Of a stretch of DNA of 64,000 nt, positions 8,455 to 17,227 are shown piece by piece (positions within the stretch are counted from its first letter, which is position 1; every line of letters begins with the position of its first letter). The stretch is from Acidobacteriota bacterium (lineage in GTDB: Bacteria > Acidobacteriota > Holophagae > Holophagales > Holophagaceae), in contig JACPUT010000002.1 of assembly GCA_016192145.1 (NCBI GenBank), forward strand, positions 310,001 through 374,000, given 5' to 3'. The translations under genes and the position numbers were made by a program. Below the pieces are notes generated by a model. It made no database searches, was not told where the DNA came from, and was given only the letters and a program-made list of their open reading frames with translations.

Positions 8455-9507
8455 TCAGCGGATCCAGCCCTGATGGAGGGCCAGCTCCGCGTTGAGCAGC
8501 GAGCCTCCCGCCGCGCCGCGGTGGGTGTTGTGGCCCAGGAGGGAGAACTTGATGCCGAGCAGCGGGCAGGCCCGGATGCGGCCCACGTGGACGCTCATGC
8601 CGCCATCCTGCTCCACGTCCCGGCGCACCTGGGGGCGATCCTCCGCCGTGTGCAGGCGGATGGGCACCACCGGCGCCGTGGGCAGGCCCAGCGCTTGGGG
8701 CAGCGGCTTCCAGGCGGCGAGGGCCTCGCGCACCTGGGCCACGCTGGGGTTACCGCGCAATCTCACGCTCACGGCCTCGGTGTGGCCATCCACCACGGGC
8801 ACGCGGTGGCAGAGCGCCGAGATCACGAGGGGCGCGGACCGCACGCGGCCGCCTTCCAGGAGGCCCAGCAGCTTGGGCGTCTCCTCCTCCACCTTCTCCT
8901 CCTCGTTGCGGATGAAGGGGACGACGTTACCGAGGATGTCCAGCGAGGCCACCCCGGGGTAGCCCGCGCCGCTGATGGCCTGCAGGCTCGTCATCATCAC
9001 GGCCTCGATGCCGAAGGCCGCCTGCAATGGAGCGAGCGCCATCACGAGCACCGTGGCCGTGCAGTTGGGGTTGCATAGGATGCCGCCGGTCCAGCCACGC
9101 CGCTCGCGCTGCACGGCGAGGAGGGCCAGGTGCTCGGGGTTCACCTCGGGCACGAGGAGGGGCACGTCCGCTTCCATGCGGAAGGCGGAGGCGTTGGAGA
9201 AGACGAGGGCGCCGGCTCGTGCGAAGGCGGGCTCCAGCTCGGCGGCCGGGGCGCTGTCCAGGGCGCTGAACACCACGGGGCTGAAGGCCGTGTCGGGCCC
9301 GCCGGCTACGAGCACCCGATCGCCCAAACCGCCGTAGGCTTCGCCCTCGATGCGCCAGGAACATGCATCCGCGTAAGCCCTGCCTGCTGAGCGCTCGCTG
9401 GCGGCGAGGTGCTGGATGCGGAATTGAGGGTGTTGGGCGAGGCGCTGCACGAAGCGCTGGCCGACGACGCCGGTGGCGCCCAGGATGGTGACGGGAATGC
9501 GGGACAT
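8455..9507 (-). CDS. asd: aspartate-semialdehyde dehydrogenase
   Basis: Converts L-aspartyl-4-phosphate to L-aspartate semialdehyde with NADPH, the second step of the pathway to Met, Thr, Lys and Ile. The 350-aa protein starts with the nucleotide-binding motif GATGVVGQ, has the catalytic Cys in NPNCTA (about residue 149) and GAGYPG near residue 183, the pattern of the archaeal/yeast-type ASADH subgroup. GGAG lies six bases before the ATG. It follows aspartate kinase and homoserine dehydrogenase on the same strand, 326 bases downstream and beyond a repeat element, so it is either the tail of the methionine operon or separately promoted. Confidence 0.95.
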   Translation of the reverse strand: MSRIPVTILGATGVVGQRFVQRLAQHPQFRIQHLAASERSAGRAYADACSWRIEGEAYGGLGDRVLVAGGPDTAFSPVVFSALDSAPAAELEPAFARAGALVFSNASAFRMEADVPLLVPEVNPEHLALLAVQRERRGWTGGILCNPNCTATVLVMALAPLQAAFGIEAVMMTSLQAISGAGYPGVASLDILGNVVPFIRNEEEKVEEETPKLLGLLEGGRVRSAPLVISALCHRVPVVDGHTEAVSVRLRGNPSVAQVREALAAWKPLPQALGLPTAPVVPIRLHTAEDRPQVRRDVEQDGGMSVHVGRIRACPLLGIKFSLLGHNTHRGAAGGSLLNAELALHQGWIR

Positions 9508-9547
9508 GGGGACTCCAGGGGGAGGATCAAGCTCGGAACGAAAGACT

Positions 9548-9805
9548 GAACGCGGAGGTCACGGAGGAACGCGGAGGACGCGGAGGGAGCTCGAGTCATC
9601 GCAGGAGTGGTTCCCATTCCTTGACCAAAGCCTTGGGGTGGTTCTGCGGTTCGGCCCTGGCGCTTTGCGCCCCTGAGCCGTGGGCGGCTCAGGCTCCCGA
9701 TCAGGGGCAAGGCGGTCCTACGAGGGATGGCCCAGCCCCTGATCGGGAGAGGGTCAACCCGCGAGGATGGGTCGGCGGCCCTCCGCGTTCTCAGCGTCCA
9801 GCTTT
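9548..9805. repeat. hairpin element A, 9-nt periodic arms, in the hom-asd gap
   Basis: This fills the 326-base gap without a gene. The left arm (9550-9590) repeats GCGGAGG-type units with a 9-nt period; the right arm (9778-9803) is its partial inverse (CCTCCGCGTT). Inside is a second inverted repeat, CTCCCGATCAGGGGC at about 9692 against its inverse near 9734. The block TGGGTCGGCGGCCCTCCG at about 9768 recurs near 57968 (element F), and TGGGTCGGCG recurs near 22710 (element C). No coding frame in it looks real. Confidence 0.7.
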
Positions 9806-9833
9806 TCGAATGGACCCATGACTGCACTTTCGA

Positions 9834-10937
9834 TCAATGCGGTAACAGCCGAACGACGTCGGCCAGCACGCCCGCCGCCGTGACCATCGCCCCAGCGCCG
9901 TATCCCCGCACGACGAGCGGCCGGGGCGTGTAGGCCTCGCTGGCGAAGCTGAGGGCGTTCTCGCCGCCCTTGATGGCGTGGAGGGGGTGGTCGCGATCCA
10001 CTTCCAGCAACCCGACGGCACAGCCCTCAGGCGTGATGGTGGCGCCGAAGCGGAGCACCTTGCCTTCGGCGCGAAGCGCGTCCAGTCGGGCTTGATAGGG
10101 CGCGTCCAAAGCCTTGAGGTTGTCCAAGAAGGCCTTCACGTCGCCGCTCGCATCGAAGCTCGAAGGCAGGGCGCTCTCCACCTGGACATCCGCCAATTCC
10201 AGGGTCCCCCCCAATTCCCGGTGGAGGATGAGGGCCTTGCGGGCCACGTCGAGCCCGCTGAGGTCATCGCGGGGATCCGGTTCCGTGAAGCCCGCGTCCC
10301 GGGCCAGGCGTACGGCCTCGCTGAAGGGGGTGCCCTCCTCCAGCAGTCCGAAGATGAAGGAGAGGGAGCCGCTGAGGATGCCCTCGATGCGCTGCACGGC
10401 GTCGCCGCCCGCGAGGAGGTCGCGCAGGGTTCCGATCACGGGCAGTCCGGCCCCCACGTTGGTCTCGTAGTGGAAGCGGAGGCCCTTGGCTTCGAGCCCT
10501 GCGCGCAGCCGGCGGTAGCGGGGGAGCGGCCCCGCGTTCAACAGCTTGCTGGCGCCCACGAGGTGGAAGCCCGCTTCCGCGAAGGCCTCATAGGCCTCCG
10601 CCACGCCTTCCGCGCCCGTGCAATCCACGAGGACGATGGGAGCTTCCGCATGGGCGAGGGATTGGAGCCGGGCCCGGTCCAGGGGCTCGCCCCGTTCGAG
10701 GAGCGCGGCCTCGGCTTCGAGGGGATCGAGGCCGCAGGGATCCACCAGCATGCGGCGGGAGTTGGCCACGGCGCAGAGGCGCAGCTCCACGCCTTTGGGG
10801 GCGAGGCGGGCCTGTTGGCGCTGGAGCTGCACGAGGAAGCGGCGGCCCACGAGGCCGACGCCGAGGAGGACGAGGTCCAGGCGCGTGGCGGGGCAGGCGG
10901 AATCGTTGGGACGGGGCGCGAGGGCGGCGAGGGGCAT
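9834..10937 (-). CDS. hom: homoserine dehydrogenase
   Basis: Reduces aspartate semialdehyde to homoserine. The 367-aa protein has an N-terminal Rossmann motif (LLGVGLVGRRFL near residue 25), the family signature region with GGDAVQRIEGILSGSLSF (about residues 178-195) and DPRDDLSGLDVARK near residue 243. It resembles the C-terminal half of bifunctional ThrA and lacks a C-terminal ACT domain. Its start lies six bases after the aspartate kinase stop, so kinase and dehydrogenase are a split version of ThrA. It belongs to the SAM-riboswitch unit that begins with metY. Confidence 0.94.
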   Translation of the reverse strand: MPLAALAPRPNDSACPATRLDLVLLGVGLVGRRFLVQLQRQQARLAPKGVELRLCAVANSRRMLVDPCGLDPLEAEAALLERGEPLDRARLQSLAHAEAPIVLVDCTGAEGVAEAYEAFAEAGFHLVGASKLLNAGPLPRYRRLRAGLEAKGLRFHYETNVGAGLPVIGTLRDLLAGGDAVQRIEGILSGSLSFIFGLLEEGTPFSEAVRLARDAGFTEPDPRDDLSGLDVARKALILHRELGGTLELADVQVESALPSSFDASGDVKAFLDNLKALDAPYQARLDALRAEGKVLRFGATITPEGCAVGLLEVDRDHPLHAIKGGENALSFASEAYTPRPLVVRGYGAGAMVTAAGVLADVVRLLPH

Positions 10938-10943
10938 GGGGCC

Positions 10944-12311
10944 TCAGACGGAAGCGGAAGCGAGGGAAGTCTCGACCCAGGCGCGATGGAGGCGGGGGAT
11001 GAGGTCGACGAGGCGGTGCTCCCGCACGAGCGCGGCTGTGGAGATGGCGGAGCAGCCGGCGAGGAGGCCGCCGATGGCGCCCGCATCCGCGCCCAGGGGT
11101 TCCAGGAGGCGGAGTTTGGCGGCGGGATCCTTGCGGAGGCCTTCGCCCACCAGCGCGACCACGGCCCAGCCCTCCTCCAGCTCCAGGCCCTCTTGCTGCC
11201 ACTGGTTCAAGAGCTGGCGGGCGGCGATCGTCTCCGGGCGGAGGACGATGAGCGCGCCCTCGGGGGTCACGAGGAATCCAAAGCGATGGGCCCCGGCCTC
11301 CTCCACCTGGGCGGCTTTGGCGGCGGCCTCGGCGAGCAGGCTGCGGGAGGCGGGCAGGCGGAGGATCACGAGGCCCTCCTTGTAGGCCACGCTCACCACG
11401 CCCTCGCCGCGTTCGGGCACTTCGGGGAGGATGGCGGTGCGCGAGGCGCGGGGACGCAGGGTGTTGGCCACCACGAGGCGGATGCCGCTGCGGGCGATGG
11501 GGGCGAGGCTATCGGGGTGGAGCACCTTGGCGCCGAAGGCCGTGAGGGAGGTGGCCTCCGCGAGGCTCATGACGGGGATGGGCCGCGCCTCGGGCACGAG
11601 GCTGGGATCGGCGCTGAGCACGCCGTCCACGTCGGTCCAGATCTGCACCTCGGCGGCGTCCAGGGCTTCGCCCAAAAGGGAGGCGCTCGTATCGCTGCCG
11701 CCGCGCCCCAGCGTGGTGATGGCCCCATCGGGCGCGGCGCCCAGGAAACCCTGGGTGACGAAGGTGGCCCCGCCGTTCAGCTCGGGAGCCCAGGCCTGGG
11801 CGGCCTTGCGGAGGGCGGGCAGGTGGGGGCGGGCCTGGCCGAAGCGGGCATCGGTGTGGAGCACCTCGCCCACGTCGCGAAAGGCGGCGCGGGCCCCGCG
11901 GTGACGAAGCAGGGCGGCGAACAGCTGGGCGGAGAGCGTCTCGCCCACGGCCAGGGCCGCGTCCCGGGCGCGGGGGGTGGCCTCGCCGAGCATGGCCATG
12001 CCCCCGAGCAACTTGGCCAGCCGCTCGAACACGGGCGTCCACCCCTCCCGCACTTCCTCCAGCAGACCCAGCGCCGAGGCCGTGTTCCGGTGGTGGGATT
12101 CCAGGGCCTCCTGCACGAGGCGCGCCTGCGCGGCATCACCCTTGGCCGCCAAGGCCACGGCTTCGAGGATGCGGTCGGTGCCGCCCTTGAGGGCGGACAC
12201 CACCACGAGGCCGCCGTTGGGCAGTTCCTCGCGGACGATGGCCGCGGCGCGGCCCATGGCCTCGGGGCTACCCACGGAGGATCCGCCGAATTTCAGGACT
12301 TTGATGCTCAT
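10944..12311 (-). CDS. aspartate kinase
   Basis: Phosphorylates aspartate, the committed step of the aspartate family. The 455-aa protein shows the kinase motifs KFGGSSVG at residues 7-14 and LGRGGSDTSA near residue 218, then regulatory ACT-like repeats in the last 150 residues. The length and pairing with homoserine dehydrogenase resemble the N-terminal half of ThrA. Its ATG overlaps the metX stop by four bases (ATGA). Being under a SAM riboswitch together with metX and metY suggests that this isozyme is dedicated to methionine, with other kinases for Lys and Thr likely elsewhere (inference). Confidence 0.93.
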   Translation of the reverse strand: MSIKVLKFGGSSVGSPEAMGRAAAIVREELPNGGLVVVSALKGGTDRILEAVALAAKGDAAQARLVQEALESHHRNTASALGLLEEVREGWTPVFERLAKLLGGMAMLGEATPRARDAALAVGETLSAQLFAALLRHRGARAAFRDVGEVLHTDARFGQARPHLPALRKAAQAWAPELNGGATFVTQGFLGAAPDGAITTLGRGGSDTSASLLGEALDAAEVQIWTDVDGVLSADPSLVPEARPIPVMSLAEATSLTAFGAKVLHPDSLAPIARSGIRLVVANTLRPRASRTAILPEVPERGEGVVSVAYKEGLVILRLPASRSLLAEAAAKAAQVEEAGAHRFGFLVTPEGALIVLRPETIAARQLLNQWQQEGLELEEGWAVVALVGEGLRKDPAAKLRLLEPLGADAGAIGGLLAGCSAISTAALVREHRLVDLIPRLHRAWVETSLASASV

Positions 12312-13267
12312 GGGAGGCCTTTCAAGACGACGTGATCAAGCCAGTGCGCGAGTTCATCCCAGGCCATGAGGAAGGCATCGTGGCCGTGGGGGCTGCGGAG
12401 CCAGGTGAGGGAGCCGAGGCGATTGGCATCCTCCGCCGCCCGGGCGAGTTCCTCGATGAGGGCGGGGAGGAAGAGGGTGTCGGAGGGGATGCCGAAGAGG
12501 TGAACCGGCTGCTCCAGGCGCGCCAGGGCCCACCGCAGGCCCCCCCGGCCCCGGCCCAGATCGAAGGCGGCCATGGCGCCCAGGAGGGTGCGCAGGCTCT
12601 CGCGATCAAAGCGCTCGGCGAGGGCGGCGCCGTGGTAATCGAGCCATTCACCCTCGCCGCCCTCGGGGAAGCGATGCTCCAGGCTGGCGCCGGAGCGGAA
12701 GCTCAGCATGGCCACTCGGCGCACGGCGGCGAGGGCATCGTCATCGCCAATGGGCAGTTCCAGGATGCGGCGCTGGGCGTGGCAGCTGGCGCGGATCCAG
12801 GCGTCGGCGCGGCCGCCGCTGCCGAGCACCCCCAAGGTGCCCACGCGGTGGGGCGCCAGGGCCGCCAGCTCTAAGGCCACCATGCCGCCGAGGGAACCCC
12901 CGATCGTGGCGTCGAAGCGGAGGTTCTCCGCCTCGATCCACTTGAGCAGCGCCGCCGCCAGGTCGCGGGGCGTGACCTCGGGGAAGGGATGGAGGTGGGC
13001 GGGCCCCACGCTCCCATAACAGGAGCCCGGTAGGTTGGGGCACCACACGGTGGCGCGCTCGGGCCCGAGCGGCGCCCCCTCGGCAAGGAGCGGGCCCCAC
13101 CAGCCCTTCGCCCCCGGGCGATCCGCGGCGTCCGGCCCGCCCGTGAGGGCATGGATGAGGAGTACGCGCAGCGCTCCGGTGCCCACCTTGCGATGGGCGA
13201 TGTGGACGGGCAGGACGCCGCCCCCCTCCAGGGGGAGCTCGCCCAGGCCCAGGATGGCGTTCGTCAT
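12308..13267 (-). CDS. metX: homoserine O-acetyltransferase family (MetX-like alpha/beta hydrolase)
   Basis: Acylates homoserine, producing the substrate of the neighbouring sulfhydrylase. The 319-aa alpha/beta-hydrolase has the nucleophile elbow GGSLGG near residue 137, the Asp in GIPSDTLFL near residue 263 and the catalytic His in SPHGHDAF near residue 296. The ATG at 13267 overlaps the metY stop by four bases (ATGA); an upstream in-frame extension lies entirely within metY and is not real. Acyl specificity (acetyl or succinyl) is inferred as acetyl from pairing with an O-acetylhomoserine-type sulfhydrylase. It is about 40 aa shorter than common MetX proteins. Confidence 0.92.
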   Translation of the reverse strand: MTNAILGLGELPLEGGGVLPVHIAHRKVGTGALRVLLIHALTGGPDAADRPGAKGWWGPLLAEGAPLGPERATVWCPNLPGSCYGSVGPAHLHPFPEVTPRDLAAALLKWIEAENLRFDATIGGSLGGMVALELAALAPHRVGTLGVLGSGGRADAWIRASCHAQRRILELPIGDDDALAAVRRVAMLSFRSGASLEHRFPEGGEGEWLDYHGAALAERFDRESLRTLLGAMAAFDLGRGRGGLRWALARLEQPVHLFGIPSDTLFLPALIEELARAAEDANRLGSLTWLRSPHGHDAFLMAWDELAHWLDHVVLKGLP

Positions 13268-14565
13268 GCCTTCACCTGCGCGAGGGCCGCTTCCAGATCC
13301 GCCTTGAGATCGTCGATGTGTTCCAGGCCCACGCTGAGGCGGATGAGATCCTCGGTGACGCCCGTGGTGGCCCGTTCTTCGGGCTTGAGCTGGGAGTGGG
13401 TGGTGGAGGCGGGGTGGATGATGAGGCTCTTGGCGTCGCCCACGTTGGCGAGGCGGGAGAAGAGCTTGACGCCGTTGATGAGGGCCTTGCCCGCTTCGAG
13501 GCCGCCCTTCACGCCGAAGGTGAGGATGCCGCCATAGCCCGCGCCGGGCTTGAAGTAGCGCCTGGCCAGGGCATGATGCTCGCTCTCCTTGAGGCCGGGG
13601 TAGTTCACCCAGGCCACCTTGGGGTGCTTCGAGAGCCACTGGGCCAGGGCGAGGGCGTTCTCGCCGTGGCGCTCCAGGCGGAGGTGGAGGGTCTCGATGC
13701 CCTGGAGGATGAGGAAGGCGTTGAAGGGGGAGAGGGCCGCGCCCGTGTCGCGCAGGCCCTCGATGCGGGCCTTGGTGATGAAGGCGGCGGGGCCCGCGAG
13801 GTCCGCCAGCACGGCGCCGTGGTAGGCGGCGAAGGGCTCCGTGAATTCGGGGAAGTTGCCGTTGGCCCAGTTGAAGGTGCCGCCATCCACGATGACGCCG
13901 GCGATGGAGGTGCCATGGCCGCCCAGGAACTTGGTGGCGCTGTGCACGACGATGTTCGCCCCGTGCTTCAGCGGATTGAGCAGGTAGGGGCTGGGCAGGG
14001 TGTTGTCCACGATGAGGGGGATGCCCGCCTCCCGGGCGATGGCGCCCAGCACTTCAAACTCCGGCACATCGAGCTTGGGGTTGCCCAGGGATTCGATGTA
14101 GAGGGCGCGCGTCTTCGGCGTGAGGGCGGCGCGGAAGGCCTCGGGGTCGCGGCTGTTCACGAAGGTGGTGGTGATGCCCGTTCGGGGCAGCGTGTGGTGA
14201 AGCAGGTTGTAGGTGCCGCCATAGAGGTTGTCGCCGGCCACGACGTGGTCGCCCTGGCGCAGCAGGGTGGTGAGGGCGAGGGTGATGGCCGCCTGGCCCG
14301 AGGCCACGGCGAGCGCCGCGATGCCGCCCTCCAGCTCGGCCACGCGTTGCTCCAGCACGGCCTGGGTGGGATTCATGATGCGGGTGTAGATGTTCCCGGG
14401 AACTTCGAGGTTGAAGAGTTGGGCGCCGTGCTCCGCGCTGTCGAACACGTAGCTCGTGGTCTGGTAGATGGGCACGGCGCGGCTGCGGGTGTCGCCATCC
14501 GGCGCGTGGCCCCCATGGAGGGCGATGGTTTCGAAGCGGAAGGATTGCGTTGCGGTGGCGGTCAT
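13264..14565 (-). CDS. metY: O-acetylhomoserine sulfhydrylase
   Basis: PLP enzyme (433 aa) that joins sulfide to O-acetylhomoserine to give homocysteine. The PLP lysine is in VVHSATKFLGGHGT near residue 213; SLGNPKLDVPE and IVDNTLPSPYLL are typical of the OAH subgroup. ATG at 14565 is preceded by GGAG with a five-base spacer and gives the usual family N-terminus (MTATATQSFRFETIALHGG); an in-frame upstream ATG near 14627 would add residues with no family match. First gene of a SAM-I riboswitch operon, so its expression should fall when SAM is plentiful. Confidence 0.96.
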   Translation of the reverse strand: MTATATQSFRFETIALHGGHAPDGDTRSRAVPIYQTTSYVFDSAEHGAQLFNLEVPGNIYTRIMNPTQAVLEQRVAELEGGIAALAVASGQAAITLALTTLLRQGDHVVAGDNLYGGTYNLLHHTLPRTGITTTFVNSRDPEAFRAALTPKTRALYIESLGNPKLDVPEFEVLGAIAREAGIPLIVDNTLPSPYLLNPLKHGANIVVHSATKFLGGHGTSIAGVIVDGGTFNWANGNFPEFTEPFAAYHGAVLADLAGPAAFITKARIEGLRDTGAALSPFNAFLILQGIETLHLRLERHGENALALAQWLSKHPKVAWVNYPGLKESEHHALARRYFKPGAGYGGILTFGVKGGLEAGKALINGVKLFSRLANVGDAKSLIIHPASTTHSQLKPEERATTGVTEDLIRLSVGLEHIDDLKADLEAALAQVKA

Positions 14566-14716
14566 GACGACTCCGGGCAGAGGTTCCCCCACCCCGTCGA
14601 AAGGGGGGAGTGGTGGTGCGCCCATGTCCCGTCCCGATGGTGCTGAGACGCCTCCGGGCGCGGCGAGGACGTGCCTCGTCAGCGCGGATTCGAGTTCCAA
14701 ATCAGATCAAAAAAAC

Positions 14717-14754
14717 GGGGGGCCCGAAGCCGGTTTTCACCGTTCGGGCCCCCC
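14717..14754 (-). terminator. regulated terminator of the metY SAM riboswitch
   Basis: Twelve-bp stem GGGGGGCCCGAA/TTCGGGCCCCCC with a 14-base loop, followed on the minus strand by GTTTTTTTG. It lies between the SAM-I aptamer and metY, as expected for a transcription-attenuation expression platform. Confidence 0.9.
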
Positions 14755-14790
14755 ATGCATCAGTCGCACAGTTTGTTATCTCTCCGCTGC

Positions 14791-14905
14791 GGATCCTTTC
14801 AGATCACGCATCGGCAGGATTTGGCACCACGCTCAGGCTCACGCCATCGCAGGTTGCCAAGGTTTCGCAGGGCCCGTCCCTCCACCTTTCTGGATATCTC
14901 GCTCT
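14791..14905 (-). promoter_or_regulatory. SAM-I riboswitch aptamer upstream of metY
   Basis: Read on the minus strand the segment has the SAM-I core in order: AGAAAGGTGGAGGGAC, GGGCCCTGCGAAACC, TTGGCAACCTGC, GGTGCCAAATCCTGC and a closing GAAAGGAT, with P1 formed by GATATCC and GGATCC. Known family behaviour is to bind S-adenosylmethionine and stabilise the terminator form. The terminator just downstream makes this an OFF switch for metY-metX-aspartate kinase-hom. Aptamer boundaries are read by eye and may be off by a few bases. Confidence 0.95.
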
Positions 14906-14933
14906 TCGACTGACAAAGATCTCGTGGAAGTTC

Positions 14934-14962
14934 CAATGTCGCAGAAAAGATGCGGAGGTCAA
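14934..14962 (-). promoter_or_regulatory. putative promoter for the metY riboswitch unit
   Basis: TTGACC (14957-14962) and ACATTG (14934-14939) are separated by 17 bases and lie about 30 bases upstream of the aptamer. The -10 match to TATAAT is poor, but the same TTGACN...(A/C)CATT(G/C) arrangement precedes the other two SAM riboswitches in this window. The upstream hairpin AAGTCACG-TTCG-CGTGACTT (14961-14980) overlaps it and may end the preceding DUF5916 transcript. Confidence 0.3.
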
Positions 14963-14988
14963 GTCACGTTCGCGTGACTTCGGCAACT

Positions 14989-17163
14989 TCAGAACCGCCA
15001 CAGGTAGGAGGCCTTGAAGAAGAGGCCCCGCTGCATCTCAAGGAACCGATCGGAATCCCGGTACATGCCGCTCGGGGCATCCCATGCCGTCTTCTTCGAG
15101 AGGCTCCCGTAGCCGAGGTACACCACGGTGCCGGGCACGTAGGTGTAAGCGGCGAGGTAATCGGTGAGGAGCTGGCGCCGGTAGCTGTTGTATTCGCCGA
15201 TGGCCCGCAGGAAGAAGTGCTCGTTGGGCTGCCAGGTGAAGCGGGCCCGGGAAATGGGATAGCTGAAGAGCTTGGCGCCCGTGTCCTGGCGATGGAGATC
15301 CGCATGGAGCCAGGAGAGGGTGAGATTCAAGGTGCCGGTGGGCTGGATCACGGCCTGCACGGTGGTTTGGGTGCCGTGGGCCTGGGCGGGCGTGGCGGTG
15401 TACCAGATGGCCTGGCCGACCCGGTGTTTCAGGGTCAGGGAGAATCCCTTGGAGAGCTGGCTCTTGGCGGAGAGGGACCACCCGTCCGTGCGGAAGCGCT
15501 GGCCCAGGAAGATCTCCGTGCTGTCGTCGTAGGCGAGGGAGAGGGTGCCGTTCCGCCTGAGGACGGCGGAGATGCCCAGCATCCGATCCTGCTCGCTCAT
15601 GCCGCTGGCGAAATCGCGGAGCACGGTGAGGCCCGCGATGGGGCCGAGCCGACGGAACCAGCCTGAGGCCGGATAGTACCTGGGCGACACGTTCAGGTTG
15701 GCGGCGCTGAATCCCGTGCGGGTGAGGTACCCCGCGTCCGATTCGAAATCCGTGGAGATGGTGTGGGCGCCCGCGTTCACGGCCCAGGTGCTGGTGTCAT
15801 GGAGCAGCTCCACGCCGAGGGCCTTGCCGGATTTCGTGTCCGCCACCCCGTCGGGGCGCGTGGAGGAACCGAAGGCGTGGAAGCTCACCATGTCCGCGGG
15901 GGAGAAGCGGATCTGGCCATCGGCGCCGCCGGTCTGGTTGCGCCGCGGGCTCTGTTCCCGGTCCGTGAAAAAGAGGCCCAGGTAGCCATCCTCGGTGAGC
16001 GAGTGCTTGAAGCGCAGGCCCGTCACGTTGGGATCGGGGAGGGCGGGCAGGCCGGCCTCCGGGGGCTGAGCGGTGTCCTTCGCATGCAGGAGGGCCAGGG
16101 TGTCCTGGGCGCCCACCTTGCCCGTGAGCTTCACGCCGAACTTCGGATCGACGATGGTGCGGGTGTGGAGCAGGGTGAGCAGCGGGCTGTTGGCGGTGGC
16201 GCCCACGTTGAAGTGCTCGATGCCCTCCAGGAAGAAGGGCCGCTTCTCGGCGTAGTAGAGGCTGTAGCGGAGGTTCGCATCCACCTGGCCCGCGTCGGCC
16301 TCCACCTGCGAGAAATCGGGATTGAGCGTGGCATCGAGGGTGAGGCTGGAGGTGAGGCCGGCCTTCCCCGTGAGGCTCCACTCGTGCTTGTCCGGCTCTT
16401 GCACCATGAGGCCATCCACCCGCGTGGCGCGCCGCGCATAGGTGAAGGCCGGCAGGAGTTCCAGCACCGAGGCCCGGGCCAGCCCTTCGTATTCCAGGGG
16501 GGCCATCTGGGGCAGGAAGGCGTAGCCGGCCTTGGGATCCAGGGCGGGATAGGAGCCGTGTTCCTGGCGGCGGTTGATGGTGCGCTCGAAGAAGACGGCC
16601 ATGCGCACCACGTCGCCGCTGGTGTACCGGATGCTCTTGAGGGGGATCTTCATCTCGACGGTGTAGCTCTCGGCGTCGATGCGGCCGGCGCTCTCCCACA
16701 CGAGGTCGATGCTGAAGTCCTCCTTGCCGCTGGCGAAGCGGCTGTCCCCCTGGATGCCGAAGGGGTTCACGTAGAAGGCGTAGAGGGACTGCTGGTCGTT
16801 GAAGGTGTCGAGGTTGATGCAGACGAAGTCGTCGTTCGCGATGTCATCCCGGCGGGAGACCGCGGCCTTGATCAGCTCGGGATGGGGATCGAAGCATCGG
16901 AAGGCGAAGTAGAGGTGCTCCCGGTCGTAGGCCATGAAGGCGATGGTGCCTTCCGCCTGCTTCTTGCCGAACTCCGGGATGAAGGTCTCGAAGCCCGTCA
17001 CCGAGCTGGCCGTGGCCCACACCGGATCATCCAGGCGGCCGTCCATCACGGGGGCGACCACCGCCTTGGAGGGGCGGAGCAGGGCCCTTCCGCCGGTTGG
17101 CGCAGGTGGGCTCGCGAGCAGGGAGATCGGGAGGAGGAGGGCAGCGGGGAGGAGGCGGGTCAT
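14989..17163 (-). CDS. DUF5916 outer-membrane protein with N-terminal CBM9-like domain
   Basis: Exported 724-aa protein: signal peptide (MTRLLPAALLLPISLLASPPAP), then a CBM9-like beta-sandwich (about residues 30-215, beginning VMDGRLDDPVWATA), then a large DUF5916 region rich in alternating hydrophobic strands that probably forms an outer-membrane barrel. The C-terminal residues SYLWRF end in Phe, the usual barrel-assembly signal. The motif EKRPFFLEGIEHF near residue 310 is a landmark of the family. Function in the family is poorly defined; binding or uptake of a polymer or peptide is possible. Monocistronic, between the histidine kinase gene and the metY riboswitch. Confidence 0.82.
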   Translation of the reverse strand: MTRLLPAALLLPISLLASPPAPTGGRALLRPSKAVVAPVMDGRLDDPVWATASSVTGFETFIPEFGKKQAEGTIAFMAYDREHLYFAFRCFDPHPELIKAAVSRRDDIANDDFVCINLDTFNDQQSLYAFYVNPFGIQGDSRFASGKEDFSIDLVWESAGRIDAESYTVEMKIPLKSIRYTSGDVVRMAVFFERTINRRQEHGSYPALDPKAGYAFLPQMAPLEYEGLARASVLELLPAFTYARRATRVDGLMVQEPDKHEWSLTGKAGLTSSLTLDATLNPDFSQVEADAGQVDANLRYSLYYAEKRPFFLEGIEHFNVGATANSPLLTLLHTRTIVDPKFGVKLTGKVGAQDTLALLHAKDTAQPPEAGLPALPDPNVTGLRFKHSLTEDGYLGLFFTDREQSPRRNQTGGADGQIRFSPADMVSFHAFGSSTRPDGVADTKSGKALGVELLHDTSTWAVNAGAHTISTDFESDAGYLTRTGFSAANLNVSPRYYPASGWFRRLGPIAGLTVLRDFASGMSEQDRMLGISAVLRRNGTLSLAYDDSTEIFLGQRFRTDGWSLSAKSQLSKGFSLTLKHRVGQAIWYTATPAQAHGTQTTVQAVIQPTGTLNLTLSWLHADLHRQDTGAKLFSYPISRARFTWQPNEHFFLRAIGEYNSYRRQLLTDYLAAYTYVPGTVVYLGYGSLSKKTAWDAPSGMYRDSDRFLEMQRGLFFKASYLWRF

Positions 17164-17227
17164 GGGTTATCCAACCCCTGGTGTACGGTGCCTGCGCCCC
17201 CGGGCCGCCTCGCGGGGGGTGGACTGT

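Noticed and set aside
9978-12335. Very long open frame on the plus strand (785 codons) opposite lysC/hom
   Set aside because: Composition is Gly/Ala/His/Glu-rich without family similarity, and it mirrors the codon positions of the real minus-strand genes. Similar shadows occur opposite metH (35638-39195), the M16 genes and the membrane transferase (46173-48473); GC-rich third positions keep the antisense frame open.
14566-14700. In-frame upstream extension of metY (45 extra codons)
   Set aside because: The extension lies in the riboswitch leader, next to the terminator, and lacks similarity to the family; the start at 14565 has a good ribosome site.
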